From the NCBI GenBank assembly GCA_937874755.1, contig CALNBC010000151.1:1-13451 (forward strand): 13,451 nucleotides of DNA, given 5' to 3'. Positions within the stretch are counted from its first letter, which is position 1; each line of letters opens with the position of its first letter. The notes under the pieces are model-generated. The model ran no database searches. It was not told the DNA's origin and was given only the letters and a program-made list of their open reading frames with translations. The translations under genes were made by a program, and so were the position numbers. Shown here piece after piece: positions 1 through 6,015 of the stretch. This stretch comes from an uncultured Clostridia bacterium. GTDB taxonomy: Bacteria; Bacillota; Clostridia; Christensenellales; CALWSW01.

Positions 1-2
1 AC

Positions 3-761
3 AAGGACTGCGGAATCGAGCGATACGAGGTTCTTGTCCAGTTGGATGAACGCACCTGTAAAACCTGCGGTCCCAAAGACGGGCAGGAACACGCCGTCGC
101 GGATGCCCGGATGGGTGAGAACTACCCACCCTTTCACCCGCGCTGTCGGTGCACCACCGTAGCGGTATTTGACGGTCTGGAAACCGAAAATAACATGCGG
201 GCTGCGAGGGACAAGGACGGAAATTATATTCTTGTCCCGGCGGATATGACCTATGAGGAGTGGACAAAGACAGCGGTATCTACCAGGGGCTTTTCGCGAG
301 ACATGGCAATGGGTTTAAGGCAGGCTCCTGGACGAGTCATAACCGATGAGGAACAGGTTACGCTCTTGTCCGAAATTGATGATATTGGAGCAAGTAAGGA
401 GGTTTTTCGCTTCAATGCCGGATCGCGCACTGGATATGATGACAATACGGGCATCATAAACGTCCGTGGTGATGTGTTTCCTGACTTGACATCAAAAAAT
501 GCGCGTGATACGATGTCATCAAAAGTAGTGCTTGCTCATGAATATTATGGTCACTTAAAGTTTGCGCCTTCCGGCTATACAGTTGGCGATTGGCGAGACG
601 AAATGCGTGCAAGCTATGTTGCTGCTTTGAGGGCGCCCAACCTATCCCAGGCAGAGCGCACAGCCTTGATTGTGGATGCGTACAACAGAGCAAGAGAGGC
701 AGGATATTATTTCAAGTATTCAGAGGTTGCCAAGGAGATTATCTATGGCTATCGACCGTAA
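3..761 (+). CDS. Phage head morphogenesis protein (Mu gpF / SPP1 gp7 family), 3' part, with C-terminal HExxxH domain
   Basis: The reading frame is open from the first full codon (nt 3), so the gene starts before the window; 252 codons are visible. The TTG at 42 has no ribosome binding site and falls inside the conserved motif, so it is not taken as the start. The first ~45 visible residues carry the Cys/His cluster typical of the C-terminal end of gpF/gp7 minor head proteins: a CKTC pair, then PPFHPRCRC. These proteins sit at the portal/capsid and aid head assembly or DNA ejection. The ~190 residues that follow are not part of the core fold. They contain LAHEYYGH (HExxxH, nt 537-554) and then DWRDEMRASY, which supplies a possible third acidic ligand. 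This layout fits MuF proteins of temperate phages that carry C-terminal effector or toxin domains. The head-protein call is firm; the function of the extra domain is inferred. Confidence 0.8.
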   Translation, partial: KDCGIERYEVLVQLDERTCKTCGPKDGQEHAVADARMGENYPPFHPRCRCTTVAVFDGLETENNMRAARDKDGNYILVPADMTYEEWTKTAVSTRGFSRDMAMGLRQAPGRVITDEEQVTLLSEIDDIGASKEVFRFNAGSRTGYDDNTGIINVRGDVFPDLTSKNARDTMSSKVVLAHEYYGHLKFAPSGYTVGDWRDEMRASYVAALRAPNLSQAERTALIVDAYNRAREAGYYFKYSEVAKEIIYGYRP

Positions 762-876
762 AACTTATACAAAAGCAGAGTGGGATGCTCTTGAAAAGAA
801 ACTTGAGAATCCTAAGATCAAAGTCTTGTGCCCGAGATGTGGGAACGAGATAATATACGATCCGCGGGAATTCTGA
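745..876 (+). CDS. Small CxxC protein (43 aa) overlapping the head-protein gene
   Basis: The ATG at 745 follows AAGGAG (732-737) at a 7-nt gap and overlaps the end of the head-protein gene by 17 nt, which suggests translational coupling. An in-frame extension upstream to 670 has no ribosome binding site and lies wholly inside the previous gene, so I reject it. The protein is short and charged (starts MAIDRKTYTKAEWDALEKK) with one CPRCG knuckle near the C-terminus, half of a typical zinc ribbon, so it may dimerise around a metal. Its place directly after a MuF-like protein is where immunity genes for such effectors are often found, but at 43 aa it could equally be a small phage accessory protein. 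No specific family is recognised. Confidence 0.55.
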   Translation: MAIDRKTYTKAEWDALEKKLENPKIKVLCPRCGNEIIYDPREF

Positions 877-931
877 AGCGGTCGAATGTAAGACATCTGG
901 CTGTATATTCGGAGGGATTCGGGGACTGTAA

Positions 932-985
932 TTAAGTTTGCTTAAACACAATTTTGGCCGCCAAGCGAAAGCAAGGCGGTTTTTT
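932..985 (+). terminator. Rho-independent terminator after the head-protein/CxxC genes
   Basis: CCGCC (958-962) pairs with GGCGG (975-979). Between them a symmetrical AA/AA internal loop and GC-GAAA-GC close on a GNRA tetraloop. Six T follow (980-985). A smaller inverted repeat TTAAG/CTTAA lies just upstream (932-945). The terminator ends only 7 nt before the next gene's ribosome binding site, so the next gene needs read-through or a promoter that I do not see. Confidence 0.75.
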
Positions 986-1005
986 GATGCCCAAAGGAGG
1001 GAGCC

Positions 1006-1323
1006 ATGACAATTAATATTCTTGGAAGCGAATGGACGATCCAAAGCCAGACAGAGGAGGAGAACTCGAAACTAGCCGATGCAGACGGCTACTGCGATTA
1101 TACAGCGCGAACGATCACCATCAAAAAGAAGTACGCAGATGAGTTGTTGAATCTCTCGGATATGGACGCCTACAAGCAGAAAGTTCTACGGCATGAGATC
1201 GTGCATGCATTCCTTTTCGAAAGCGGGCTTACGGATATCGCACGCGATGAGACGGTTGTCGAATGGATTGCAGTGCAGTTGAGCCGGCTGAATGCCGCCA
1301 TGGCGCAGGCTGGATGCGTATGA
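1006..1323 (+). CDS. Small phage HExxH putative metalloprotease (105 aa)
   Basis: The start is set by AAAGGAGG (993-1000), 5 nt before ATG. The protein carries RHEIVHAFLFESG at residues 62-74: His63, Glu64 and His67 form an HExxH zincin helix. Glu82 or Glu86 in DETVVEWIA about 15-19 residues later could be the third ligand. It has no signal peptide or membrane segment, so it should be cytosolic. Proteins of this size with an HExxH helix occur often in the structural or early regions of phages of Gram-positive hosts and resemble the SprT and ImmA/IrrE zincin groups, but I cannot assign a substrate. It lies between two terminators (932-985 and 1343-1369), which suggests expression separate from the head genes. 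Metal binding is inferred from the motif. Confidence 0.65.
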   Translation: MTINILGSEWTIQSQTEEENSKLADADGYCDYTARTITIKKKYADELLNLSDMDAYKQKVLRHEIVHAFLFESGLTDIARDETVVEWIAVQLSRLNAAMAQAGCV

Positions 1324-1342
1324 AAACTCTCTAATTTGTTTC

Positions 1343-1369
1343 AAACGTCCCTCGGGGCGTTTTTATTTT
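1343..1369 (+). terminator. Rho-independent terminator after the HExxH gene
   Basis: AAACGTCC (1343-1350) pairs with GGGCGTTT (1355-1362) through 8 pairs, one of them G-U, around a CTCG loop. The tail is TTATTTT. It starts 19 nt after the stop codon of the 105-aa gene. Confidence 0.75.
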
Positions 1370-1448
1370 GCGCTGCGTCGGGGCGTAGACACCGGCGACC
1401 GGAACGCGGGCGGGTTACCCGTGAAAAACCTAATCGGGAGGAATGAAG

Positions 1449-1673
1449 ATGGGACTTAAGGAACTGTTGGGCGAAGCCCTGTATAACCAGGCCGCCGCCG
1501 CCCTTAAAGGCAAAGGAGAAGGGGGTAAGGACGTTGAGCTGGCGATTGCCAACAATGGCAGCATGGTGCCTGTAGCCAAGTTCAACAAGCTGAACGACAA
1601 ATATGTCAATAACATATTAGAAAATAGCCGGGAACCCGCGCTGCGAGTTCCCGATTCGTATTACACTTTGTAA
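1449..1673 (+). pseudogene. Truncated phage scaffold protein (Gp20-type minor structural protein)
   Basis: ATG 1449 lies 7 nt after GGGAGG (1436-1441); the ATG at 1443 is too close. The first ~55 residues (MGLKELLGEALYNQ..., then GSMVPVAKFNKLNDKYVNN) have the layout of Gp20-type scaffold proteins of siphophages: a short KxLLGEELY-like helix, a linker ending in NG, then an (I/V)PxAKFNxLN motif leading into a long coiled coil. Here the frame stops ~20 residues later, so the coiled coil and most of the usual protein (roughly 150-200 aa in the family) are missing. The last ~15 codons run through a perfect hairpin (1629-1653) that belongs to the neighbouring operon's 3' end. No capsid, tail or integrase gene follows. 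I read this as a broken gene at the edge of a prophage remnant. A genuine short protein is possible but unlikely. Confidence 0.65.
1629..1653 (-). terminator. Hairpin terminator of the RLP-SDR-kinase operon
   Basis: Read on the minus strand, CGGGAACTCGC pairs with GCGGGTTCCCG through 11 pairs, one of them G-U, around a 3-nt AGC loop; GCTATTTTCTAATA follows. On the plus strand the same position gives an A-C mismatch, so the structure favours minus-strand RNA. It lies 72 nt downstream of the kinase stop codon. The U-tract is imperfect. Confidence 0.5.
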
Positions 1674-1724
1674 AATCAGTTATTGTTCTTGCTAACCCTG
1701 TTGCCAACCGGGCACAAATATGTA

Positions 1725-3248
1725 CTACTCTAGGGCGATTCCGCCCTTATCCCAAACTTCGCACATGCCGTTAACTGTGGCAATCCAGCTCTTGTAACGA
1801 TTCAGGTACTTTTCGGTGTTTTCTTTAATAGGCTCAAATACCTTGGAAGTATCGATCATGCTTGCAAACGCTTCTTCATAGCTCTTAAAGATACCTGCGC
1901 CTACACCCGCGGCTATGCTGGCACCCATTCCACTCATCTCGGTCACATTGACGATTTCGACGGGTACGTTCATAACATCAGCAAACATTTGGCTCCAATA
2001 CGCGCTCTTTGCGCCGCCTCCAGCAAGCCTGAGCACGGGAATTTTCGCTCCTTGCTCGAGAAGCATGTCGAAATTGCGCTTATGCTCAAAAGTGATGCCT
2101 TCAAACAGAGCGTGTATAAGTTCGGTGAAACTGTTGCTGGAGTGTATGTTGCTGAACATCGCTCTACCATAGGGATGTGCATTGGGCGTTCCGATGTAAG
2201 GCAGATAGATGACGTTCGTTCCGCCGGGTCCTATGAGTGCGGCTTGCTCTGTAAGGTAATCATATATGGACTGATTCTTTGCAGCAATGGTGTCCTTTAG
2301 TAGCGGGCCGAATTGCTTTACAAACCACTCCAGGTTACCGGTCGAAGTTGCTCCACTGTTAAGCGTGAGAATTTTGCCTCCTACAGCAAATACTTGCGTA
2401 GACGTGGCGTTTTTAAAAAATCTATCGGTGACGATTTCGTCAATGCTCCAGGTTCCGACAATAGCGCAACCGTATCGTTCGTCCACGACACCACAGCCGA
2501 TAGCACCCGCGGCTACGTCCATCATGCCTGCGCAAACGGGGGTTCCTTCTGCCAGACCGGTAAGCTCGGCCACTTCTTTGGTAACCGTTCCAACGATGCT
2601 GTCGCTTTTCTCTGCAAGAGGCGCTACCTTTTGCATCATTTCCGGCACTCCGAATAGATCAAAAAGCTCTTGTGAGTATTCCCTTGTCTGCATATCCAGA
2701 AATGCAGCTCCAGATACGTCATTCCTTTCCTGCATTTTATTGCCTGTCAGTTTACAGTTGATGTAGTCCTTGCAGGCGCATATCCAATCTGTGTTTTCGT
2801 ATACTTCGGGTTCATTTTCTTTGAGCCAGCGAGCGATTACTGCAGGTTGGAAAGAGAATATCGGTGTATTGTTTATTTCAATTATCCGCTTGCTTTCGGG
2901 TGACTTTGACAATCTGATAGCAACCTCAACAGCTCTGTTGTCATTAGATCCGAGGGCAGGGTAGCTAGGCTTGCCGTCCTTGGCTACAAAAAAAGCACCG
3001 TTACCGTAGGCGCAACAACCGATTCCGCCTATATCCGCAGCATCGATTCCTGCACTCGCAATTACTTCGCGAATGCAGTCAACTGTTTTCTCCCAAAGCG
3101 TTTCTGCATTGGCTTCAACCCAGCCTACATGCGGCGAGTTGACTTCAAACGAGCGCCTTGAAACCGCAACCTCATTCCCATTGGTATCAAAAAGAACCGC
3201 TTTTGAATTGGTCAAACCATTATCAATGCTTAAAAGGTACTTTGTCAT
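1725..3248 (-). CDS. FGGY-family carbohydrate kinase (L-xylulokinase-like)
   Basis: It is a cytosolic ATP-dependent sugar kinase of 507 aa, the usual family length. Both FGGY domains are visible: the N-terminal phosphate-1 loop IDNGLTNSKAVLFD (residues 8-21), catalytic base Asp244 in GMMDVAAGA, an adenosine-side GTWSIDE segment (265-271), and the C-terminal LAGGGAKSAYW (408-418) and GMGASIAAG (440-448) nucleotide motifs. Overall it resembles L-xylulokinase/LyxK-type members more than glycerol kinase, but FGGY specificity cannot be read from motifs. The ribosome binding site AAGGAG is 7 nt before ATG. It is third in the RLP-SDR-kinase cluster, 245 nt after the dehydrogenase gene, a gap containing a strong hairpin, so it may be expressed at a different level or have its own weak promoter. 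It is inferred to phosphorylate the keto-sugar or keto-acid made by the SDR before RLP action. Confidence 0.88.
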   Translation of the reverse strand: MTKYLLSIDNGLTNSKAVLFDTNGNEVAVSRRSFEVNSPHVGWVEANAETLWEKTVDCIREVIASAGIDAADIGGIGCCAYGNGAFFVAKDGKPSYPALGSNDNRAVEVAIRLSKSPESKRIIEINNTPIFSFQPAVIARWLKENEPEVYENTDWICACKDYINCKLTGNKMQERNDVSGAAFLDMQTREYSQELFDLFGVPEMMQKVAPLAEKSDSIVGTVTKEVAELTGLAEGTPVCAGMMDVAAGAIGCGVVDERYGCAIVGTWSIDEIVTDRFFKNATSTQVFAVGGKILTLNSGATSTGNLEWFVKQFGPLLKDTIAAKNQSIYDYLTEQAALIGPGGTNVIYLPYIGTPNAHPYGRAMFSNIHSSNSFTELIHALFEGITFEHKRNFDMLLEQGAKIPVLRLAGGGAKSAYWSQMFADVMNVPVEIVNVTEMSGMGASIAAGVGAGIFKSYEEAFASMIDTSKVFEPIKENTEKYLNRYKSWIATVNGMCEVWDKGGIALE

Positions 3249-3433
3249 CTCGTTTCTCCTTTATTCTTTTGTGAATCGAAGTACGTATTTTTCATACACT
3301 GTTTTGACATGCGTATATGATATGTGCACTATTCTGTGTTGTTGTAAAGGTTTGTGTGAGTGTTGTAGTTAGGAATTATGTTTGTTAGTTGACTGGAGTT
3401 TTGAATTTACTTTGGTCAATATTTGCAACCTAG

Positions 3434-3478
3434 AGCCGAGTTTTTGACCTGCATTGGTGCAATGTCAAAAACTTGGCT
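3434..3478 (-). repeat. Long intercistronic inverted repeat between SDR and kinase genes
   Basis: Arms of 15 bp (AGCCGAGTTTTTGAC at 3434-3448 and GTCAAAAACTTGGCT at 3464-3478) match with one mismatch. A second small stem, ATTG/CAAT, sits inside the loop. It begins 16 nt after the dehydrogenase stop codon in the direction of transcription. No T-tract follows on the minus strand, so it is not a standard terminator. It could stabilise the upstream mRNA, mark a processing site, attenuate kinase expression, or bind a protein as DNA. The rest of the gap (3249-3433) shows no convincing promoter. Confidence 0.6.
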
Positions 3479-3493
3479 TCAGGCCGTATTCTA

Positions 3494-4261
3494 TTAGTCC
3501 ATACGCGCGCCTGTTACGCAGAGGGTATCACCGCTGACATAACTACTCATGTCGGACGCTAAGAATAGTACCGCTTTTCCCACTTCAGAAGGGTCACCCA
3601 TTCTCTGCATTGGTATTTTGGAGAGCTTCTTCTTTACAGTTTCTTCATCAAGTGTTGCATAAGTTCGCTTTATCATGTCGGTCTCAATGGTTCCGGGTGC
3701 AACAGCGTTCACGCGTATGCCGTAAGGTCCTAGAGTCTTAGCGGCAAATTTGGTCAGAGCGATAACTCCAGCCTTGGATGCACCGTATTCCGGCCCCGTG
3801 CTTCCTCCCGTTATACCCGCGATAGATGACATGTTGATTATCGAGCCAAATCCCTGTTCTTTCATTACTGCACTTACGTATTTGAGAGTCAGAAAAACAG
3901 AACGCAGATTGACATTTAGCACGAGATCCCAATGCTCGCTTGTGGCGGTCTCGAGTGTATCCATGAATGCTATACCGGCATTGTTTACGAGGATGTCTAT
4001 CTTACCCCATTTGTCCATGCAGTGCTTTACTGCATTCTGAATGACAGTTTCACTGGATACGTCGCCAACGATGAATTCCACTTCGACGCCAAACTCTTCA
4101 AGTTCTTGCTGGGTCTGTTCGCCGTTTGCATCTTTCTTTATGTCGATGATAGCCATGCCCTTGCATCCGGCCTCGGCAAGCTTAATAGCTATGCTTTTGC
4201 CTATGCCCTGGGCGGCTCCGGTGATCAGTACAATCTTGTCTTCCAACGATACATTGTACAA
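3494..4261 (-). CDS. Short-chain dehydrogenase/reductase (SDR family)
   Basis: It is a classical SDR of 255 aa. Visible motifs are the Rossmann TGAAQGIG (residues 14-21), Asp40 ending the second strand (favouring NAD(H) over NADP(H)), Asp67 in GDV, NNAG (93-96), and the catalytic tetrad Asn118, Ser146, Tyr159 and Lys163 (YGASK). PG plus TIETDM follow at 189-195. It oxidises or reduces a hydroxyl/keto group, and the context suggests a sugar, sugar acid or polyol. The start is TTG at 4261: a stop codon lies three codons upstream in frame, and the nearby ATG at 4254 is out of frame. The ribosome binding site is unusual (AAAGGAG at a 12-nt gap, with a weaker AGAAGG closer in), so translation may be modest. 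It is the second gene of the cluster, 82 nt after the RLP gene. Confidence 0.88.
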   Translation of the reverse strand: MYNVSLEDKIVLITGAAQGIGKSIAIKLAEAGCKGMAIIDIKKDANGEQTQQELEEFGVEVEFIVGDVSSETVIQNAVKHCMDKWGKIDILVNNAGIAFMDTLETATSEHWDLVLNVNLRSVFLTLKYVSAVMKEQGFGSIINMSSIAGITGGSTGPEYGASKAGVIALTKFAAKTLGPYGIRVNAVAPGTIETDMIKRTYATLDEETVKKKLSKIPMQRMGDPSEVGKAVLFLASDMSSYVSGDTLCVTGARMD

Positions 4262-4282
4262 AACCTTCTATGCTCCTTTCGA

Positions 4283-4311
4283 GGCAGTGCACCTAATAAA
4301 GATGCACTGCC
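4283..4311 (-). repeat. Intercistronic hairpin between RLP and SDR genes
   Basis: A perfect 9-bp stem, GGCAGTGCA (4283-4291) with TGCACTGCC (4303-4311), has an 11-nt loop. On the minus strand it lies about 30 nt after the RLP stop codon and only a few nt before the AAAGGAG of the SDR gene. There is no U-tract, so a mRNA stabiliser or processing hairpin is more likely than a terminator. Confidence 0.6.
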
Positions 4312-4343
4312 CTGGATAAAACCTTTGGTCTATACGGTCGCGA

Positions 4344-5657
4344 TTAGTTAGTGAGCTCGAAAATCGACTTGTTGGGATTGTATATGCCCCAGATATCGAT
4401 GGAGGCCTGCAGTTCGGGATGCTCCTTGGCATACTCTTCGAGGGGAATGTCTTTCTTCCATGCCTCTGCGGCCTGATGCAGAGCATCTACGCCCGCCTTC
4501 ATGCCCATGGGGTGAGCGTGCATTGCAGCGCCTGCGCCTAGCATAACGTCGGGGCCGAGGTCGCTCAGTATCTGAGGAACAAGTCCTGGATACAGGCCTG
4601 CTGCCGGGCTCGGGAAGCAATTCTTCAAGCCGTTGAAGTCGGAGAGCATACCCTGGGCAGCCCTGACGTACCTGTCGGGCAGAGAGGGAACCTTGCCGTA
4701 GGAGCAGGGGTACACAACCATGTCTGCGCCTTCGAGACGGCTGAACTTACCGAATACGATGGAGGAGGACATGCCGCTGTCGGGGCTCACATAGCCTGCA
4801 CCTGCATAGCATGGGTGTGAAAGCAACGGAACATTGATCGACTTGTCTGCTGCCAATGCGCCTAGAACGCCGTAGCCTGTTGCATGAGAGTTGAGCATGA
4901 GCGCTTGTGCACCCATTTCAATAGATCTATGGGCTTTCTCAAACACCCTGTCCTGACGGTCGGTGATGTTGGGCACATAAATCGCCCTGTGACCGCTATC
5001 CTTGAAAGCCCTGTCGCTTGCCTTAAGGCAGGCTTCAAGCCTCTCATAGTAGGGAGCATGGGCGGGATCGGCGATAAGTTCATCATCCTTAATATAGTCG
5101 ATTCCAGACATTGCAAGATTATAGAACTGTCTTTCGATAACGTCAACAGGTATCCCTGTGCAGGGTTTGATCATCGCCAGAACCGGAGGTCTGTCCATGC
5201 AGCCAACCAATTCACGTACACCCTTAACACCAAACTGAGGACCTGCAAATCCGTCGGTGAAAGATTTTGGGAATTCGAGGTCAAGTAGTTTGAGGTTGCC
5301 GCTCATGGAAATGTTGCCGAAAACAGTAGAAAGAAGCTGGGGAAGCTGCTGACCTATGTTCTTCCATGGGAAAGCGACCTGCATGATGAAGGTTCTTTCT
5401 TTTGTGGGACAGGAGAGCTCATATCCGGGTATGTTATGCACCGCGATAACGCGGCCAACGTGACCCCTTCTGACATCGTCGGTTTCATCGGGAACGCGCA
5501 TCCATGTTCCGGTGGTCTGCTCGACAGCTATTGCACCCGCACGCATAAGAACGTCGGTCGTCTCAGCTTTTGCATAGTATGTTGCAACTATGAAATCGTC
5601 CATGTTCAGCGATTCTCGCTGACAGAAAATAATTGGGTCATAATGGGCTTTTGGCAT
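4344..5657 (-). CDS. RuBisCO-like protein (form IV RLP), probable sugar-acid phosphate decarboxylase/isomerase
   Basis: This 437-aa protein has the two-part RuBisCO large-subunit layout: an N-terminal ferredoxin-like domain (to ~150) with VATYYAKAE and EQTTGTW (46-52), then a TIM barrel. RuBisCO active-site positions that I can align by eye: IKP Lys164 (equivalent to Lys175) is kept, and YIKDDE 188-193 keeps the carbamylated Lys201 with Asp203 and Glu204. Lys177 becomes Cys166, His294-Arg295 becomes His281-Pro282, the loop-6 GK is kept at 303-304, and the Ser-Gly-Gly phosphate loop is Ala-Ala-Gly (352-354). The C-terminal glycine loop reads GAGAAMHAHPMG. With the metal site intact but the RuBP-binding residues changed, it is a form IV enzyme, not a CO2-fixing carboxylase. 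Known RLPs act as enolases, isomerases or decarboxylases/transcarboxylases, for example on oxo-isoapionate phosphate. AAGGAGG 7 nt before ATG fixes the start. It is the first gene of the cluster. Confidence 0.92.
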   Translation of the reverse strand: MPKAHYDPIIFCQRESLNMDDFIVATYYAKAETTDVLMRAGAIAVEQTTGTWMRVPDETDDVRRGHVGRVIAVHNIPGYELSCPTKERTFIMQVAFPWKNIGQQLPQLLSTVFGNISMSGNLKLLDLEFPKSFTDGFAGPQFGVKGVRELVGCMDRPPVLAMIKPCTGIPVDVIERQFYNLAMSGIDYIKDDELIADPAHAPYYERLEACLKASDRAFKDSGHRAIYVPNITDRQDRVFEKAHRSIEMGAQALMLNSHATGYGVLGALAADKSINVPLLSHPCYAGAGYVSPDSGMSSSIVFGKFSRLEGADMVVYPCSYGKVPSLPDRYVRAAQGMLSDFNGLKNCFPSPAAGLYPGLVPQILSDLGPDVMLGAGAAMHAHPMGMKAGVDALHQAAEAWKKDIPLEEYAKEHPELQASIDIWGIYNPNKSIFELTN

Positions 5658-5738
5658 CTTTGATCCTCCTTGAGAATTGAATAGAAGTGTGAGGGGTCTC
5701 TCTCAATATTCAGTAAACGGGATATTGATTATGCGCAA

Positions 5739-5767
5739 ATGATAACCCTATTTATTGCATATGTCAA
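5739..5767 (-). promoter_or_regulatory. Promoter of the RLP operon
   Basis: On the minus strand, TTGACA (5762-5767) is a perfect -35 box. It is followed by a 17-bp spacer and TATCAT (5739-5744), five of six bases matching the -10 consensus. The predicted start point near 5732 gives a leader of about 75 nt ending in AAGGAGG (5665-5671). Confidence 0.75.
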
Positions 5768-5783
5768 GGGTGCATTTCAGAAA

Positions 5784-5811
5784 ATTTATAAATCGATTTA
5801 TAAATCGATTT
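5784..5811. promoter_or_regulatory. 22-bp perfect palindrome, probable operator of the RLP operon
   Basis: The half-site ATTTATAAATC and its exact complement form a perfect 22-bp palindrome at 5784-5805. A 12-bp unit, TTTATAAATCGA, is repeated in tandem, so a second overlapping palindrome is centred on TTATAA further along. The first palindrome is centred about 62 bp upstream of the predicted RLP start point, just outside the -35 box, a usual position for an activator that touches RNA polymerase. The YhfZ-type regulator encoded upstream is the natural candidate ligand; this is inference. Confidence 0.65.
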
Positions 5812-5965
5812 GTATATGTTTATCCGCTTTAACAATGAACTTGTCAGTTATTCTTGAATATTGGCGTCCATAAAAACATTCGATTGCTTTATTTTTGCTT
5901 AATTGTTAATGCTCGTTAAAACGGTTTTCTTCATACGCCTTGCGCTCTATGCAATAAATAAGAAC
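5812..5965. other. AT-rich intergenic stretch with no gene
   Basis: This is the rest of the 358-bp gap between the RLP and nitroreductase genes. I see no credible ORF or RNA gene. A loose dyad, TGTT...AACA, at 5817-5834 is noted but not assigned. Confidence 0.5.
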
Positions 5966-5991
5966 AGAGGTTCTAAAGCTTTAGAACCCCT
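5966..5991 (-). terminator. Terminator of the nitroreductase gene
   Basis: A perfect 20-bp palindrome built on GGTTCTAAAG (5969-5988) extends on the minus strand by G-U, G-C and A-T pairs to 5966-5991. It starts 24 nt after the nitroreductase stop codon and is followed on the minus strand by the U-rich GTTCTTATTTATT. Confidence 0.7.
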
Positions 5992-6015
5992 GCAAATATA
6001 TTCGATTAATATACC

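Noticed and set aside
1620-1680. Possible tRNA end or phage attachment site near the prophage edge
   Set aside because: The GGGAAC...GTTCCC structure is a simple hairpin. There is no proper T-arm consensus or acceptor stem, and no matching direct repeat was seen elsewhere in the window.
2287-2766. 159-codon plus-strand ORF inside the kinase gene
   Set aside because: It is antisense to conserved FGGY kinase sequence, has no ribosome binding site and is of low-complexity composition.
5817-5834. cre-like or LacI-type dyad (TGTT...AACA) upstream of the RLP operon
   Set aside because: The arms are only 4 bp and the spacing does not match the catabolite-responsive element consensus.
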